Shown here piece by piece: positions 10,738 through 21,180 of a stretch of 64,000 nt of DNA. Below the pieces are notes generated by a model. The model did not search any database. It saw only the letters and a list, made by a program, of their open reading frames with translations, and was not told where the DNA came from. The stretch is from NCBI GenBank assembly GCA_001592805.2, contig CP051143.1, forward strand, positions 1,426,001 through 1,490,000. Reading direction: 5' to 3'. Numbering within the stretch: position 1 is the stretch's first letter; every line of letters starts with the position of its first letter. Source of the DNA: Peltaster fructicola (taxonomy: Eukaryota; Ascomycota; Dothideomycetes). A program made the translations under genes and the position numbers.

Positions 10738-11294
10738 ATGCACGACGAACGTATGTCCACACAGGAGCTGGATGATCATTGCTAATGTGCACAGGACTTC
10801 ATCCGCTGCTGCTGCAGACTCCGCTCAATGTCAACCGGCACATCGAACTGCCTAAAACGCCTACGTTACCGCACAACTATGCTACCCTGCCATCAACACT
10901 GCCTCCCTCATCGATGAGCGCGCCTCCTGCGCCAAATGATCCCGAGCTCCCAGCATATGTGACGTCGCCATCCGGATCAGCTGCACATCCACAGACAATC
11001 ATCAAGCAGAACAAAGCACTGCTCGAGCAATTGACAAGGAGCAAGCAGGAGGCGGCAGAACGGGTGTCGAGATGGGAGAACTCTATACGAGAACGCGAAT
11101 TGCAGGAGAAGAGGCGCAGAGCTCCTGGCTGGCTAGACAGTGATAGCAAGCTGCTGGAGCCTGAGAAAGCTGGCACCCAAGAGGTAGTCAACATATTGGA
11201 CACCCCTGCAGCGCAACCTGAGAAGGCCAAGGACGATGTTGACGATTTGGGAGCTGCCATGGATCGTGCTTTTGGGCAGAGTCAGATGGGTTGA
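10738..11294 (+). CDS. Small hypothetical coiled-coil protein, two exons
   Basis: I do not recognise this 170-aa protein. The best model has a 13-nt first exon (10738-10750: ATG CAC GAC GAA C), a 44-nt intron with GTATGT donor and GCACAG acceptor, and exon 2 at 10795-11294. The product starts MHDERLHPLLLQTPLNVNRH, then a Pro-rich segment (LPAYVTSPSGS), and a charged helix, IIKQNKALLEQLTRSKQEAA followed by ERVSRWENSIRERELQEKRR, likely a coiled coil; the acidic tail ends DDLGAAMDRAFGQSQMG. A start at internal Met45 (MSAPPAPNDPELPAYV) is possible. It begins only 124 bp after the TLG1 stop on the same strand, so the two transcripts may overlap. No function inferred. Confidence 0.6.
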
Positions 11295-11971
11295 ACTGTT
11301 TGTTGATCGTGGCAAGGTGGACGACTGTTGCGGCGGTTCCACGAGAGGCAGAGTGCATTGCCGGAGGCCGCCTCACCGGCTTGTTGCATTTGTCGTCGAT
11401 GGCCAAGACGGGAAGCGCATTATCTGGCGAGACTCCTAGTCCACCATCTCGACGAATGTTTACGACAAGAAGCTCGTCATGGAGCAAGTCACCCCAGTCA
11501 GACTATCTCGGACCAACCCAGGCAGACCACACAAAGTGACAGCTGGGACATAATGCTTCCAGCCCACAGGCGCTACTGTGTAAGCTAGCACTCACCCCTG
11601 TCCGTCATGTTGAAGGGAGTGCCTGGATCATCTACCATTCCAGCTTTCGCGGTGGTCAGAGCCATGCCTTTACCACGAGTAGCTTGCATGCCCTTCGAGA
11701 TCGAGTTCTCTGAAGAACAAGAAGCTTAGGCGGACTAGGCTCTCTCACGATGGACAAGCCACGGGAAAGATGAGTGCGAATTGCACATCATTCGAGCTGT
11801 AACTATGATGAACGAAGTGTAGATGCATCAATTCTCCATTCATCTTCAATGAGATTGTGTAATTCTCGAACGTTAAGCATCGGCGTTTGATTCGACTTTA
11901 AGCCGACGAAATTTATTGCTGCACCTCATGCCTTGAACAGCGAAGACTTCGATTCAAGCATTTGCGAAATC
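11295..11971. other. Intergenic gene-free stretch
   Basis: About 680 bp between two same-strand genes; no supportable coding frame or RNA gene. Holds the RRP1 promoter by position. Confidence 0.5.
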
Positions 11972-12776
11972 ATGGCAGCGTCCAGCACTCCTTCGAATCC
12001 TTTCGTGAAGCAGCTCGCCTCGAGTGGTGTGTCCTGATCGCACAAGTACTTCAGATGAATGCTAACAAGCATTAGACAAAAGGATTCGCGACCGCGCTTT
12101 AACCTCTCTACGCACATATCTCCATCGGACTGCACCTTTCGACGAGCTCGAGCTACGAAAGCTATGGAAGGGACTATACTATTGTATGTGGATGTCTGAC
12201 AAGCCTCGCAATCAGCAGAACCTCGCGCGCGACCTCGCAGACCTCATCAATGTTGTCTCGTCCACCAACTTTCTTGCTTTTGTAGACGCTTTCTGGAAAA
12301 CGATGGCCACGGAATGGGGCAATATCGACAGATTGCGAATGGACAAGTTCCTGTACCTCATTCGGTGCTACGTAAACAAGGGCTTCGAATATGTGAGCAA
12401 GCAGGAGTGGCAAGATGACAAGCTCCTTGCGCAGTATCTGGAAGTGCTGGAGGCAACACCACTCGAAGCCCGCAATGCGAAGATCCCGAACGGTTTACGC
12501 TACCACGTTATCGATGTCTACGTCGATGAGCTAGACAAGGTGGATACTTCGCGAACAGCACCTCTGCAAGAACTGCTGGCGCCTTTGAAGAAACTCCGGA
12601 TCAACACTATCACGAATGCCGTCAGGAAGCGGATTGACGAAGCTCTCGACGATGACAGACTGAAGGATTGGACCGCTGAAGAAGAGGAGGATGACATCGA
12701 GCCTGCAGAAGCGGAAGACGAACCCGCGCAAGAGAAGGACGCCCTTGAGGATGACTTCGATGGATTTGGTGAATGA
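11972..12776 (+). CDS. RRP1: Nucleolar rRNA-processing protein Rrp1/Nop52
   Basis: A 251-aa member of the NOP52/RRP1 family, needed for maturation of the large ribosomal subunit (27S pre-rRNA to 25S and 5.8S). Exon 1 is 11972-12026 and exon 2 is 12076-12776; the 49-nt intron (GTGTGT...CATTAG) splits an Asp codon. The joined N-terminus MAASSTPSNPFVKQLASSDK then RIRDRALTSLRTYL is the family opening (FVKxLAssDkkxRdkAl). The core continues with LELRKLWKGLYYCMWMSDKP, DRLRMDKFLYLIRCYVNKGF and HVIDVYVDELDKV. The tail is very acidic (EEEEDDIEPAEAEDEPAQEK) and ends DDFDGFGE. Length is close to the fungal family. Identification is strong. Confidence 0.92.
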
Positions 12777-14359
12777 GATGTCACAGCATACATGGGAGTT
12801 GCCGGAAATGCCATGGAGGCAGTGTCTATGTCTCAGTTGACAATAGGCTCACTGCCTCGTTCACAACACATCTACTGCGTGTTGGCATGTATTCCTCTGC
12901 GAAGATTCATTCATTTCGGACGACAAACGACAGATTCGACTCAGCACATCGATTGACGATCAGAGGCCCTAGCGGTCCATGAACAGCGACGCGATCCACT
13001 TGCTGCCACGACCTCTCGATGGCGAGCTCCACGCGATCCAGTTGTGTGAAAGAGAGCACATTCGGGTGACACACGACCCGTCCATCCCAGGTCAAGCTCA
13101 CAGTCCAAAGGACGTCGACCATCTTGCGAGCAGCGGTCGCGTATGAGTGCGAGCGACTCAGGCTGGTGAGCTAGCCTGAGGCTACAGAAACAACACCGGC
13201 AGCTCCCAGCAGCTTGCTCTACATAGAACCATCATTCTGTTCCGCATGTCCTTCACAACGAGATGGTGAAGCTACGGCTGCTCCGACGGTCATATGCGAG
13301 ACGACAGTTATTCTTTCCCAGAACAACTTAATGCAGAAGTCAGGCCCTTTTCAGCACAGGACGTCCGACGCCACATGGCTCGCTGGGCTGGACTGCATTC
13401 ATGATCTTCTCTCCACTCACTGAGTCTGTGGATCTCCTGCTAAGGATCGCGGACACTGCCGTCGAATAGAGTGTGCGCGGTTGTCAGGGCTTTGAGCCAT
13501 CATCTTATACACGGGAATGGCTGAGCATCAATATGACTCCCTGCGAAATCTTTATACTCCATGATTGTGTGCTTTTATATGATCAAATTGATGCAGCAAC
13601 GTTGTCTTAGAAGTGCAGCATAGCCCATCACTGACCGTGTTAGACCAGCTATGCTCAGGAGTTGCCATCAATTACTGGTGATTGATCTGTTTGCTCGGTT
13701 CTACGGTCTCTGTGGATTGCTTGGCTCTCTTGGCACTATAAACCTTAGAGTTCAATCAAAAAAGGGGTCTGGTCGACGGAACAGCATACTAGTGCAGATT
13801 ATAAGTGCGCAGTTGTCTTCTAGAAGATCATACCGACCACACACGAGCGGTACAGAGCTTTGCTTGGGCACTGGACCCGCCATGGCTCTCAATTGGCGTC
13901 GAGGAGAGCATCGGGCATGCCGCAGAACACACACTATCAAAGACCAGACCTTGACTAGACACGTGCCGCACACATGGCGGCCTACATGCAAGCACTGCAG
14001 TCCTGGATTACGCCTAACTCGGAAGGTGCTGTGACAAGCAAAAGCGTAGCCAGTGGGCTATAGTGCTCACCAGGGACGCCACATGGGCTGTTTGCACCGC
14101 TGTACAACCTGCTGGGTGCTTGAAATATTGACTACGCTCATGGACATATGCTTCGACCATGAGCTAGTCTCATATCCTCAGCTCAGCCAGGATATGTGAT
14201 TCCAGCCAAGCACAGTAGTCCCAGCTGACATTATGTGTCCATGCTGGACATCACTCCTTTGAGACGTGAGTATAAAAGATTCTTGATGGGAAGGCCCCTA
14301 CAAGCAGCATCCTCATTCCTTCACAAGCATCTAATCGACTGCACCAAGTTCTGTTCATC
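12777..14359. other. 1.6-kb gene-free stretch
   Basis: I see no convincing gene on either strand. Short open frames (for example near 13651-14034) lack domains, sensible splice sites or protein-like composition. There is no transposon terminal repeat or RNA gene that I can see. The right end carries a TATA box for the secreted-protein gene. Confidence 0.5.
14271..14278 (+). promoter_or_regulatory. TATA box of the secreted-protein gene
   Basis: TATAAAAG lies 82-89 bp upstream of the ATG at 14360, a normal distance for a TATA-driven fungal promoter with a short leader. A strong TATA box usually marks inducible genes, which fits a secreted accessory protein. Confidence 0.65.
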
Positions 14360-15696
14360 ATGTCTATCATAGCCTTCACTGTTCTAGCTAGCGCTGCCCT
14401 CAGCCTGGTCAGCGCTCTTCCTTCTCCAGTACAAAGCACAACATGTAAAGTCACGGTAGCCACGGCAGGTTTGTGACGACGGGACGCGTTCCATATATTT
14501 TGATGCTGATAGTCCACAGTTCTATCGACAAGCTACTTCCCTGTTGCTACTCTGACGACCACGATTAGCACTAACAGCACTGTAAGTATCTATGTCTGCA
14601 GAGCGATTGATACACTGACTATGTCATAACAGCTGCCACCACAGACCATTGTCGTGCCATCCACCAGCACAGACACCACCACTACCAGCTTTTACACTCC
14701 AGTGACGGTGACTTCGACATCGACATCGTAGGTCGCTCACGTTGAGCATCACGCATCTTGCTGACCATCCCGAAGCACGGTATTCACTACCACCTACCCA
14801 AGCACATCGACCTACACGAACACTGTCACCACGATTACCACAAGTACTACCACTGTCCTCACATCCGCTGTGATCGCTCCTTCGCCTACCCTGAACTCAG
14901 CAAATGCCAAGCGCGATGCGGCACCCGCGCCTATAGACGTGTCCGTCAGCCTTTCAGCAGCGAATGCCTGTCAGACCGTGTTCACGACCGTCACTCAAGT
15001 CGTACCAGTCGCCACCATCGCACACTCGACGAAGACATTGACCCACACCGTCACTCCTGCGGCTGTCACATCAACCAGTGTGATTATGACCACTTCCACA
15101 GTCTCTACTACTGTGCCAACCACTGTGAGGCTTGCCAAAAGAGCTCTTGTCTTTCCTAGCTAACCCATGCAGGTTACTGCTTCCACAAACACCGTCTCTA
15201 CCAGCACAATCACTGCAGTGGCCTCGACAACTGTGACTAGTAAGTGGCTAGTCGCCGAAATGCAGACAGTCTTACTGATATCAAACAGCAACTGCCACCA
15301 GCACTGCAGTCTACACTGCCGTCCCCAATTATAAGCTGGAGTGGAACCAGGACAGATGTGGCTACAGCTATTCTCACATTGTTGACGTAGCAGTATCTGG
15401 TGACGAGCAGACTGTCATCAATGCTTGTGCCAACATTTGCTCAAGTACGTCTCCACGAGGGTGAGGAAATTACATTGCTGATATTGAATCAGGTGAATCA
15501 AACTGTCTTCTCTGGGAAGCCTACTACTATCAGGGCACTGGTCGTTGCGCTACGTAAGTGCTGTTCTCTATACTTGCGTATGCAAGTTCTGACCAAAAGT
15601 AGATTTGATGAGAAGTTCGACTCGAGCAACTTGGTCTGCCCACACCCATGGGATATTGGCTACAGCGTGGGTGCTGATCTGCTTGGTGTGCAATAG
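14360..15696 (+). CDS. Secreted Thr/Ser-rich protein with Cys-rich C-terminal module, eight exons
   Basis: A 330-aa secreted or wall-linked protein reconstructed from eight exons: 14360-14468, 14520-14581, 14633-14727, 14776-15124, 15173-15239, 15289-15444, 15493-15553, 15603-15696. All seven introns are 48-51 nt with GT-AG ends, and every junction keeps one open frame. Residues 1-20 form a signal peptide (MSIIAFTVLASAALSLVSAL, cleavage near APS-like ALPS). The middle is made of Thr/Ser stretches (TVTTITTSTTTVLTS), likely O-mannosylated. The C-terminal ~90 residues hold spaced cysteines in WNQDRCGYSYSH, VINACANICSSESNCLLWEA, GTGRCATFDEKFDSSNLVC, a PAN/apple-like arrangement that in other proteins binds protein or glycan. 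No GPI signal is evident. Exact family unknown; a cell-surface or effector-like role is inference. Confidence 0.8.
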
Positions 15697-16155
15697 CTGT
15701 CTTAGACGACGCACACACGCATCTAATAGTGATTTTTGTCGAAGTCAACGCTCAAGACGGACAGTATGCCCGACACTGATCAGGCCGTCTTGTGCTGCTG
15801 GGGCATATTGACGAGGACTCCTGCTAGTACCATCGAAGGATACACTCACGCCGACAGCAAGCACGCAAAGATGTAGCTACGAAGGTGTTGCAGAAGAAGG
15901 CAAGTGGAGGTGACAAACTTGGACAGTATGGTGAATAGCATTATCTGCTTATCGTCTCGACAATAACCAGAGTTCATATCTCATTGTCTCATATCATATC
16001 GACGTTATATGTAGGATAGTCTAGAACGAGACAAGATGAGGTCCTGCATGGGCTTGCGTGCTTTGAAATCTGGCCGCTGTCGGCAGTCGGCATCATGGAA
16101 ACTTTCAAAAATTTACTACGAATGTCCGGTCGAGATTGATACTCTGCATCCTTTC
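15697..16155. other. Intergenic, promoter/leader of MET10
   Basis: About 460 bp. An in-frame ATG at 16036 lies here and could extend MET10 by 40 residues, but that extension lacks family similarity, so I treat it as leader. I searched by eye for a Cys3/MetR palindrome (ATGRYRYCAT) and found no clear match. Confidence 0.5.
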
Positions 16156-19100
16156 ATGATATCCACGATGGGGCAATCACAGCTGCCAAATGGCGACGAG
16201 AATGTCTCGGTCGCCAGACGATACAAGCAGACCTCCCTTCCCTTTGGCCAGGCTGTCGCCCTCTCCTCGATCTCTGGACCGACCTACCTGACAGCACAAA
16301 CCCTCGTCCAGCAGGTCGCCTATGCTCTATCTGACAAGATCTTTGCATACTCACCAGAGACCTTCGATCTCGACGCGGGCGCAAAGGCATGGAAAGAGCA
16401 GGCTGAGAAGAATGCGTTTGGCGACGTGACCGATGTTCACTCTCTAGACACAAGGATTGGTGCCGGTGCTCTTGCGCTGGGTTACATGTTCTATCCTGAC
16501 TTCGATATCAGCAAAAAGGACCGTCCGCAGTCAATCATTGCGAGCTCTGCTAGTCTGCGTCATCTCCGAGCATCTCTCGATGAGCTGAGTCTGCTGTACC
16601 ACGCTTCTCGCCCTGTCGCTCTTCAGATTGCAGCAGTCGATTATGCTCCAACTTCGAAGACTGCGCTTGTCACGGACTACACATCTTCACTTGCCCTGGC
16701 GGAAGAGCTTGGGTTCGGTCTTATTGCAAGCAAGAGCGCATACGAGATTCAGCACATGACACTGCTCTCCACACTGCTCTCTAACATTATCCCTACCGCG
16801 CACACCTACGACGGGGTCAACATTGCTCGCGAGACAACACGCGTCATCGATGCGCTCAACGTCTCAAGCTTGAAGCGCGAGTATGATGCTGTGCTTGCTG
16901 CTGTCAAGGATGATTTCAGCTCAAAGCGACTAACAAACGAGGGCAAGCTGTCCAAGCTTCTCAACCACTTCAACTCAGAACTTGGCACAGAGTACCGCAG
17001 CTTCGAGTATCACGGACACAGCAACCCCACCACTGTTGCAGTAGTGTTCGGCACCGTGGAATCCAGCCTTGGAGCACAGGTTGCGGATGCACTCGCCAAG
17101 CAAGACCTTCCAGTCGGTCTCTTGAGCGTTAGAGTGTACCGACCATTTGCTGAGGACGATTTCGTTGCTGCTCTACCTGCCAGTGTCCAGCAGGTTCTTG
17201 TCCTTGGTCAGATCCACGACCAAGCTGGTATCACTGATGCTAGCGTCTCAAGCGCTCTATACAGTGATGTCCTGGCTGCTATCAACTTCCAGGCAATGAC
17301 AACTGGTAGAGAGCCAACTGTTCTTGATGTCAAGTATGCTCGTGACACAATTTGGACGGTCGCCAAGATGGAGTCTTTGCTGAGGTCGTTCAACAAGACC
17401 GACATCGAAGCGACACCTCTAGTCCTTCACGGAGAGGACACCAAGCAGTATACCTTCTGGGATGTGGACGATAGCCAGTCCGCTGCTGCACCGATTATGG
17501 TCGGAGAGCTGTTATCTGCGAACAGCTCCCTCAACATCACCGTCAGGACTGGTCATGACAACCTTGCTCAAGGTGGTGTCCTCCGCACCGATGTGCGCTG
17601 CTGTTCTCGCAGCATTGAGTCAGCTTATAGTGTGACTCAAGCTGACGTTGTAGTCATTGGCAAGGAGAACCTTCTGCTAGACTTCAACGTTCTTGAAAGT
17701 GTCCGCGATGGTGGAGTCGTTCTCCTCAAGAGCCCCGGATGGAAGGATGAAGATGCCGAGAAGAAGCTCAAGGGTCCGATACGCAAGGCCATCGCTGCCA
17801 AGGGCCTTCAGGTCTACGTGCTTGATCCTTCGGCCAGTGCAAAGGTCAGCGAGGATGCTGAGCTTGAAAGCTACCTTCTGCAGCTGGCATTCATGAAGCT
17901 GGCCCAGCCTGAGCTCTACGAGACAGGACTTAAGAAGCTGCAAACCGGTGGCGATGCTGCTGAGGCCTTGACAAAAGACCTAGACACCTCATTGAAGCAG
18001 ATCGAAGTGCCCGAAACTTGGTCTACTCTCGAGCTCGAAGCAGACGAGGATCTGCCGCATCCCGATGACCTCAATGCTAACTCATTCGAGGCATTCGACA
18101 AGGTCGAGGATGAGGCACCTTCTCTTCTACGCACCTGGGTGACCGCAGCAAAGGGATTGGCATTCAAGGAGGCGTACGGCACTAAGAATGCCCTTCGACC
18201 TGAGCTGCCTGTCAAGACTGCGGTTGTCACGGTCGCTGAGCGCAGACGTTTGACACCATCAACATACGATCGTAACATCTTCCACATTGAATTTGACCTT
18301 GGCACCACTGGTCTCAAGTACGACATCGGTGAGGCCCTTGGTATCCACGCAGAAAATGATGCCACTGAGGTTGAGAAGTTCATTCAAGCCTATGGACTGA
18401 ATGAGAGCGATGTTGTGGAGGTCCCGAGCCGTGACGATGTCAACGTCCTCGAAAACCGCACTGTCTACCAAGCACTCATTCAGAACGTCGATATCTTCGG
18501 TCGACCACCAAAGAAGTTCTACGAGGCGCTCTCTGAGTTTGCAAGTGATGAGCTCGAGAGGAAGAACCTGCTTCTTCTGGGTACCGGTGGCAACCAGGAG
18601 TCTGTGCTTGAGTTCAAGCGCAGAGCAGAAGTCGACACCATCACATATGCCGACATCCTCGAAGAATTTCCATCTGCTCGTCCAAGCTTCCACGACCTGG
18701 TCCGCATCGTCAGCCCAATGAAGCGCAGAGAGTACTCCATCGCCTCTTCGCAAAAGGTCACCCCAAACAGCGTCAGCTTGCTCATCGTCACTGTCAATTG
18801 GGTCGATCCAAAGGGTCGTGATCGCTTTGGTCAAGCCACCCGATACCTCAATGGACTCAAGGTTGGCGCTCCAGTCACTGTCTCGGTCAAGCCTTCGGTC
18901 ATGAAGCTTCCACCCAAGACTACTCAGCCCATCATTATGGCTGGTCTCGGTACTGGTCTTGCACCTTTCCGTGCGTTCGTCCAAGAGCGTGCATACCAGA
19001 AGCAGCAAGGCCTTCCTATCGGCGATGTCTTCCTGTACATGGGCTCTCGTCACCAGCGAGAGGAATACTTGTACGGCGAGGAATGGGAAGCGTACCAAGC

Positions 19101-19386
19101 TGCAGGCATCATCACTCTGCTTGGCTGTGCATTCTCTCGTGATCAACCAAAGAAGATCTATATCCAGGACCGCATGAGACAGACACTGAACGACATTCGA
19201 CGGGCATATTTGCGCAATGACGGTGCCTTTTACCTCTGCGGACCCACTTGGCCAGTGCCTGATGTGCAAGCTGTGCTTGAGGAGGCTGTAGAAGTCGAAT
19301 CTGCAGCTGAAGGCAAGAAGAAGAGCGGTTCCAAGGAGATTGAGAGGCTCAAGGAGGAGCTTCGATACGTATTGGAAGTGTATTGA
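16156..19386 (+). CDS. MET10: Assimilatory sulfite reductase (NADPH) flavoprotein alpha subunit
   Basis: About 1,076 aa in one exon. Met10 is the flavoprotein subunit that passes electrons from NADPH through FAD to the Met5-type hemoprotein, reducing sulfite to sulfide for cysteine and methionine synthesis in the cytosol. The N-terminal two-thirds is the fungal pyruvate:ferredoxin-oxidoreductase-like region (TSLPFGQAVALSSISGPTYL, YALSDKIFAYSPETFDLD). The C-terminal third is ferredoxin-reductase-like: the FAD-binding loop RREYSIASSQ, the NADPH-binding GLGTGLAPFRAFVQER, the MGSRHQREEYLYGEEWE strand and FYLCGPTWPVPDVQAVLEEA. The family starts close to the TSLPFGQAV segment, so ATG 16156 (or 16168, MGQSQLPNGD) is favoured over the in-frame ATG at 16036. 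Length fits the family. Confidence 0.95.
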   Translation: MISTMGQSQLPNGDENVSVARRYKQTSLPFGQAVALSSISGPTYLTAQTLVQQVAYALSDKIFAYSPETFDLDAGAKAWKEQAEKNAFGDVTDVHSLDTRIGAGALALGYMFYPDFDISKKDRPQSIIASSASLRHLRASLDELSLLYHASRPVALQIAAVDYAPTSKTALVTDYTSSLALAEELGFGLIASKSAYEIQHMTLLSTLLSNIIPTAHTYDGVNIARETTRVIDALNVSSLKREYDAVLAAVKDDFSSKRLTNEGKLSKLLNHFNSELGTEYRSFEYHGHSNPTTVAVVFGTVESSLGAQVADALAKQDLPVGLLSVRVYRPFAEDDFVAALPASVQQVLVLGQIHDQAGITDASVSSALYSDVLAAINFQAMTTGREPTVLDVKYARDTIWTVAKMESLLRSFNKTDIEATPLVLHGEDTKQYTFWDVDDSQSAAAPIMVGELLSANSSLNITVRTGHDNLAQGGVLRTDVRCCSRSIESAYSVTQADVVVIGKENLLLDFNVLESVRDGGVVLLKSPGWKDEDAEKKLKGPIRKAIAAKGLQVYVLDPSASAKVSEDAELESYLLQLAFMKLAQPELYETGLKKLQTGGDAAEALTKDLDTSLKQIEVPETWSTLELEADEDLPHPDDLNANSFEAFDKVEDEAPSLLRTWVTAAKGLAFKEAYGTKNALRPELPVKTAVVTVAERRRLTPSTYDRNIFHIEFDLGTTGLKYDIGEALGIHAENDATEVEKFIQAYGLNESDVVEVPSRDDVNVLENRTVYQALIQNVDIFGRPPKKFYEALSEFASDELERKNLLLLGTGGNQESVLEFKRRAEVDTITYADILEEFPSARPSFHDLVRIVSPMKRREYSIASSQKVTPNSVSLLIVTVNWVDPKGRDRFGQATRYLNGLKVGAPVTVSVKPSVMKLPPKTTQPIIMAGLGTGLAPFRAFVQERAYQKQQGLPIGDVFLYMGSRHQREEYLYGEEWEAYQAAGIITLLGCAFSRDQPKKIYIQDRMRQTLNDIRRAYLRNDGAFYLCGPTWPVPDVQAVLEEAVEVESAAEGKKKSGSKEIERLKEELRYVLEVY

Positions 19387-19599
19387 GGTTGTTATTGGAA
19401 AGACAAGGGAACCATGACGAGTATATAGTGCACAGACCAATCATATAGACATCTCGAATAACGTCACGCTTGGTAGATTCTTTTCAACCCAGTCGAGTAC
19501 ACACCCTTCTGCAACATTCATTGTTTGCCAAATGGCATAAGCACGATGGGACATTGTATCGAACATCATATCGTACATTCGTTATAGCACGTCGCAATA

Positions 19600-21180
19600 A
19601 TGAGTAAGACAGCGCAACTCGAGGCAGAGTATTGCCCACCCATTGATCCTGCACTGTTGTTCGCCATTACTTCTGATTTCGATCTGAACACAAATGACGG
19701 TTTGACAGGCGCACGACTAGTCTTGGACCAGCTTAAGGAGTCAGCATTGGTCGAAGAAGCTGCTGACTTTGAGCCGTCCGGCGTCGGCAGTAGTAACAGC
19801 AATCATGACAACAACTACGACAACTCGAGCAAACAACGCTCTCCAAAGACGAGCGATGATCCGACCTCGAGCATCACTGATGATACGAGCTTCTTGAGTG
19901 ATTTGGCAGCACTAAGCTTGTCGAACGGCTCGAGTAAGGTCGATAATGAGCACGATCTTGAGATCCACGATGAAGATACAAAAGTCCTCTTACTGATCGA
20001 TGTTTTCGGCGAGCAAGTCAGCGAAGACACCATGAAAAGCGTGCTCCGTAGCCACAACGGCAACTGGCACGCCGCTATGGAGGAGTTACTCAACCACGTA
20101 TACTTCAACGATGCAGAGCACAGCGATACAGGAGAGCCACATGTTGCCAAAGGCATCGACGGCTTTGCAGAAGAACGTGTTGCGCGACGCAAGAGACGCA
20201 TCCGCAATCGTGCTAGGCGCATGTCTGGTTCTTCTGAGTCTTCGTTTTGTGATTCGCCATCATCACCTGCGCTGAGTAAGTGGCAGATGGCGAAGAATGA
20301 TGTCGACTTTCTGGCTTTGCGTACTGGTATGACAGGCGCAGCGATCAGACTGAAGTACAATCATTGCGGAGCTTCGATGCAGCAGACCATCAATGCTTTG
20401 TTGAAAGAGGAGATGAAAGACCATAAGGGCATCGACGACCAGAATACCATCAGACTGAGCAAAGAGCTTGAAGAGGACTTTCCTACCATTGCTGAATCTT
20501 ACCGTCTGTCCCTGATCAGATTAACGTCTCCTTCTTCAGCCAATGCGCACGAATTGGCGAAGGCACTGGTTTTCCGTCCAGCATCGTCGCACACAACGAC
20601 TATCACACCACAGTACGTAAGACCCACAGGCGATGACATTGATGGCTCGTCCTGGCAAGACGTCAAGAGCAAGACACCAGCATCATCGGCTTCCACGCTG
20701 CTCGGAGTCGAGTCTTACGCAGTAGCTCGTGCACACGCATTCGCACAAGCTAGCGCAGCACATCGTAGAGCAAAGTCAGATCGGCTTATGGGTGGAGCAG
20801 CTGCATATTACTCGCAACTGGGTCGAGACTACAGCGACTTGTCCCACTCTGCGAGTGCCGCGGCGGCTGATACCCTGGCAGCCTCGCAGTCCAATGCACA
20901 TCAAGTCGACCTACACGGCGTAGACGTGCTCAACGCTGTTCGTATAGCAAAGGCTAGGACCGAGCAGTGGTGGGACAGCCTCGGTGAGAATCGTGCCAAT
21001 GGCCGTGTTGGTGCCGCTCAACGTCATGAAGCTTTCCGTATCGTTGTTGGACGTGGCACACATAGCGAGGGTGGCAAGAGCAAACTGGGACCCGCGGTCA
21101 GCAAGATGCTTCGATCTGAAGGGTGGAGATTCGAGAACCAGGGTGCCAGCATCGCTGTCAAGGGTAGACAAAAGGTCTGA
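19600..21180 (+). CDS. CUE-DUF1771-Smr protein, Cue2-like no-go-decay endonuclease
   Basis: A 526-aa single-exon protein. A CUE-type ubiquitin-binding helix bundle lies at ~126-168 (LIDVFGEQVSEDTMKSVLRS, NWHAAMEELL). A second helical, CUE/UBA-like segment is at ~230-270 (LALRTGMTGAAIRLKYNHCG). A DUF1771 region (~370-430, ARAHAFAQASAAHRRAKSD, AAYYSQLGRDY) leads into the Smr domain (~437-526) with DLHGVDVLNAV and the catalytic-type loop GRGTHSEGGKSKLGPAV. This order matches yeast Cue2 and its metazoan relative N4BP2, which cleave mRNA at collided ribosomes during no-go decay. The DLHG and GRGTHS motifs are intact, so nuclease activity is plausible. Name by architecture; orthology is inferred. 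Confidence 0.82.
   Translation: MSKTAQLEAEYCPPIDPALLFAITSDFDLNTNDGLTGARLVLDQLKESALVEEAADFEPSGVGSSNSNHDNNYDNSSKQRSPKTSDDPTSSITDDTSFLSDLAALSLSNGSSKVDNEHDLEIHDEDTKVLLLIDVFGEQVSEDTMKSVLRSHNGNWHAAMEELLNHVYFNDAEHSDTGEPHVAKGIDGFAEERVARRKRRIRNRARRMSGSSESSFCDSPSSPALSKWQMAKNDVDFLALRTGMTGAAIRLKYNHCGASMQQTINALLKEEMKDHKGIDDQNTIRLSKELEEDFPTIAESYRLSLIRLTSPSSANAHELAKALVFRPASSHTTTITPQYVRPTGDDIDGSSWQDVKSKTPASSASTLLGVESYAVARAHAFAQASAAHRRAKSDRLMGGAAAYYSQLGRDYSDLSHSASAAAADTLAASQSNAHQVDLHGVDVLNAVRIAKARTEQWWDSLGENRANGRVGAAQRHEAFRIVVGRGTHSEGGKSKLGPAVSKMLRSEGWRFENQGASIAVKGRQKV

Noticed and set aside
13651-14034. 127-codon open frame in the 1.6-kb gap
   Set aside because: Arg/His/Cys-rich composition, no domain, no splice logic; typical chance frame.
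18259-19440. 393-codon open frame on the minus strand opposite MET10
   Set aside because: It mirrors the codon pattern of MET10, whose FAD/NADPH motifs are unmistakable; the antisense product has no family character.
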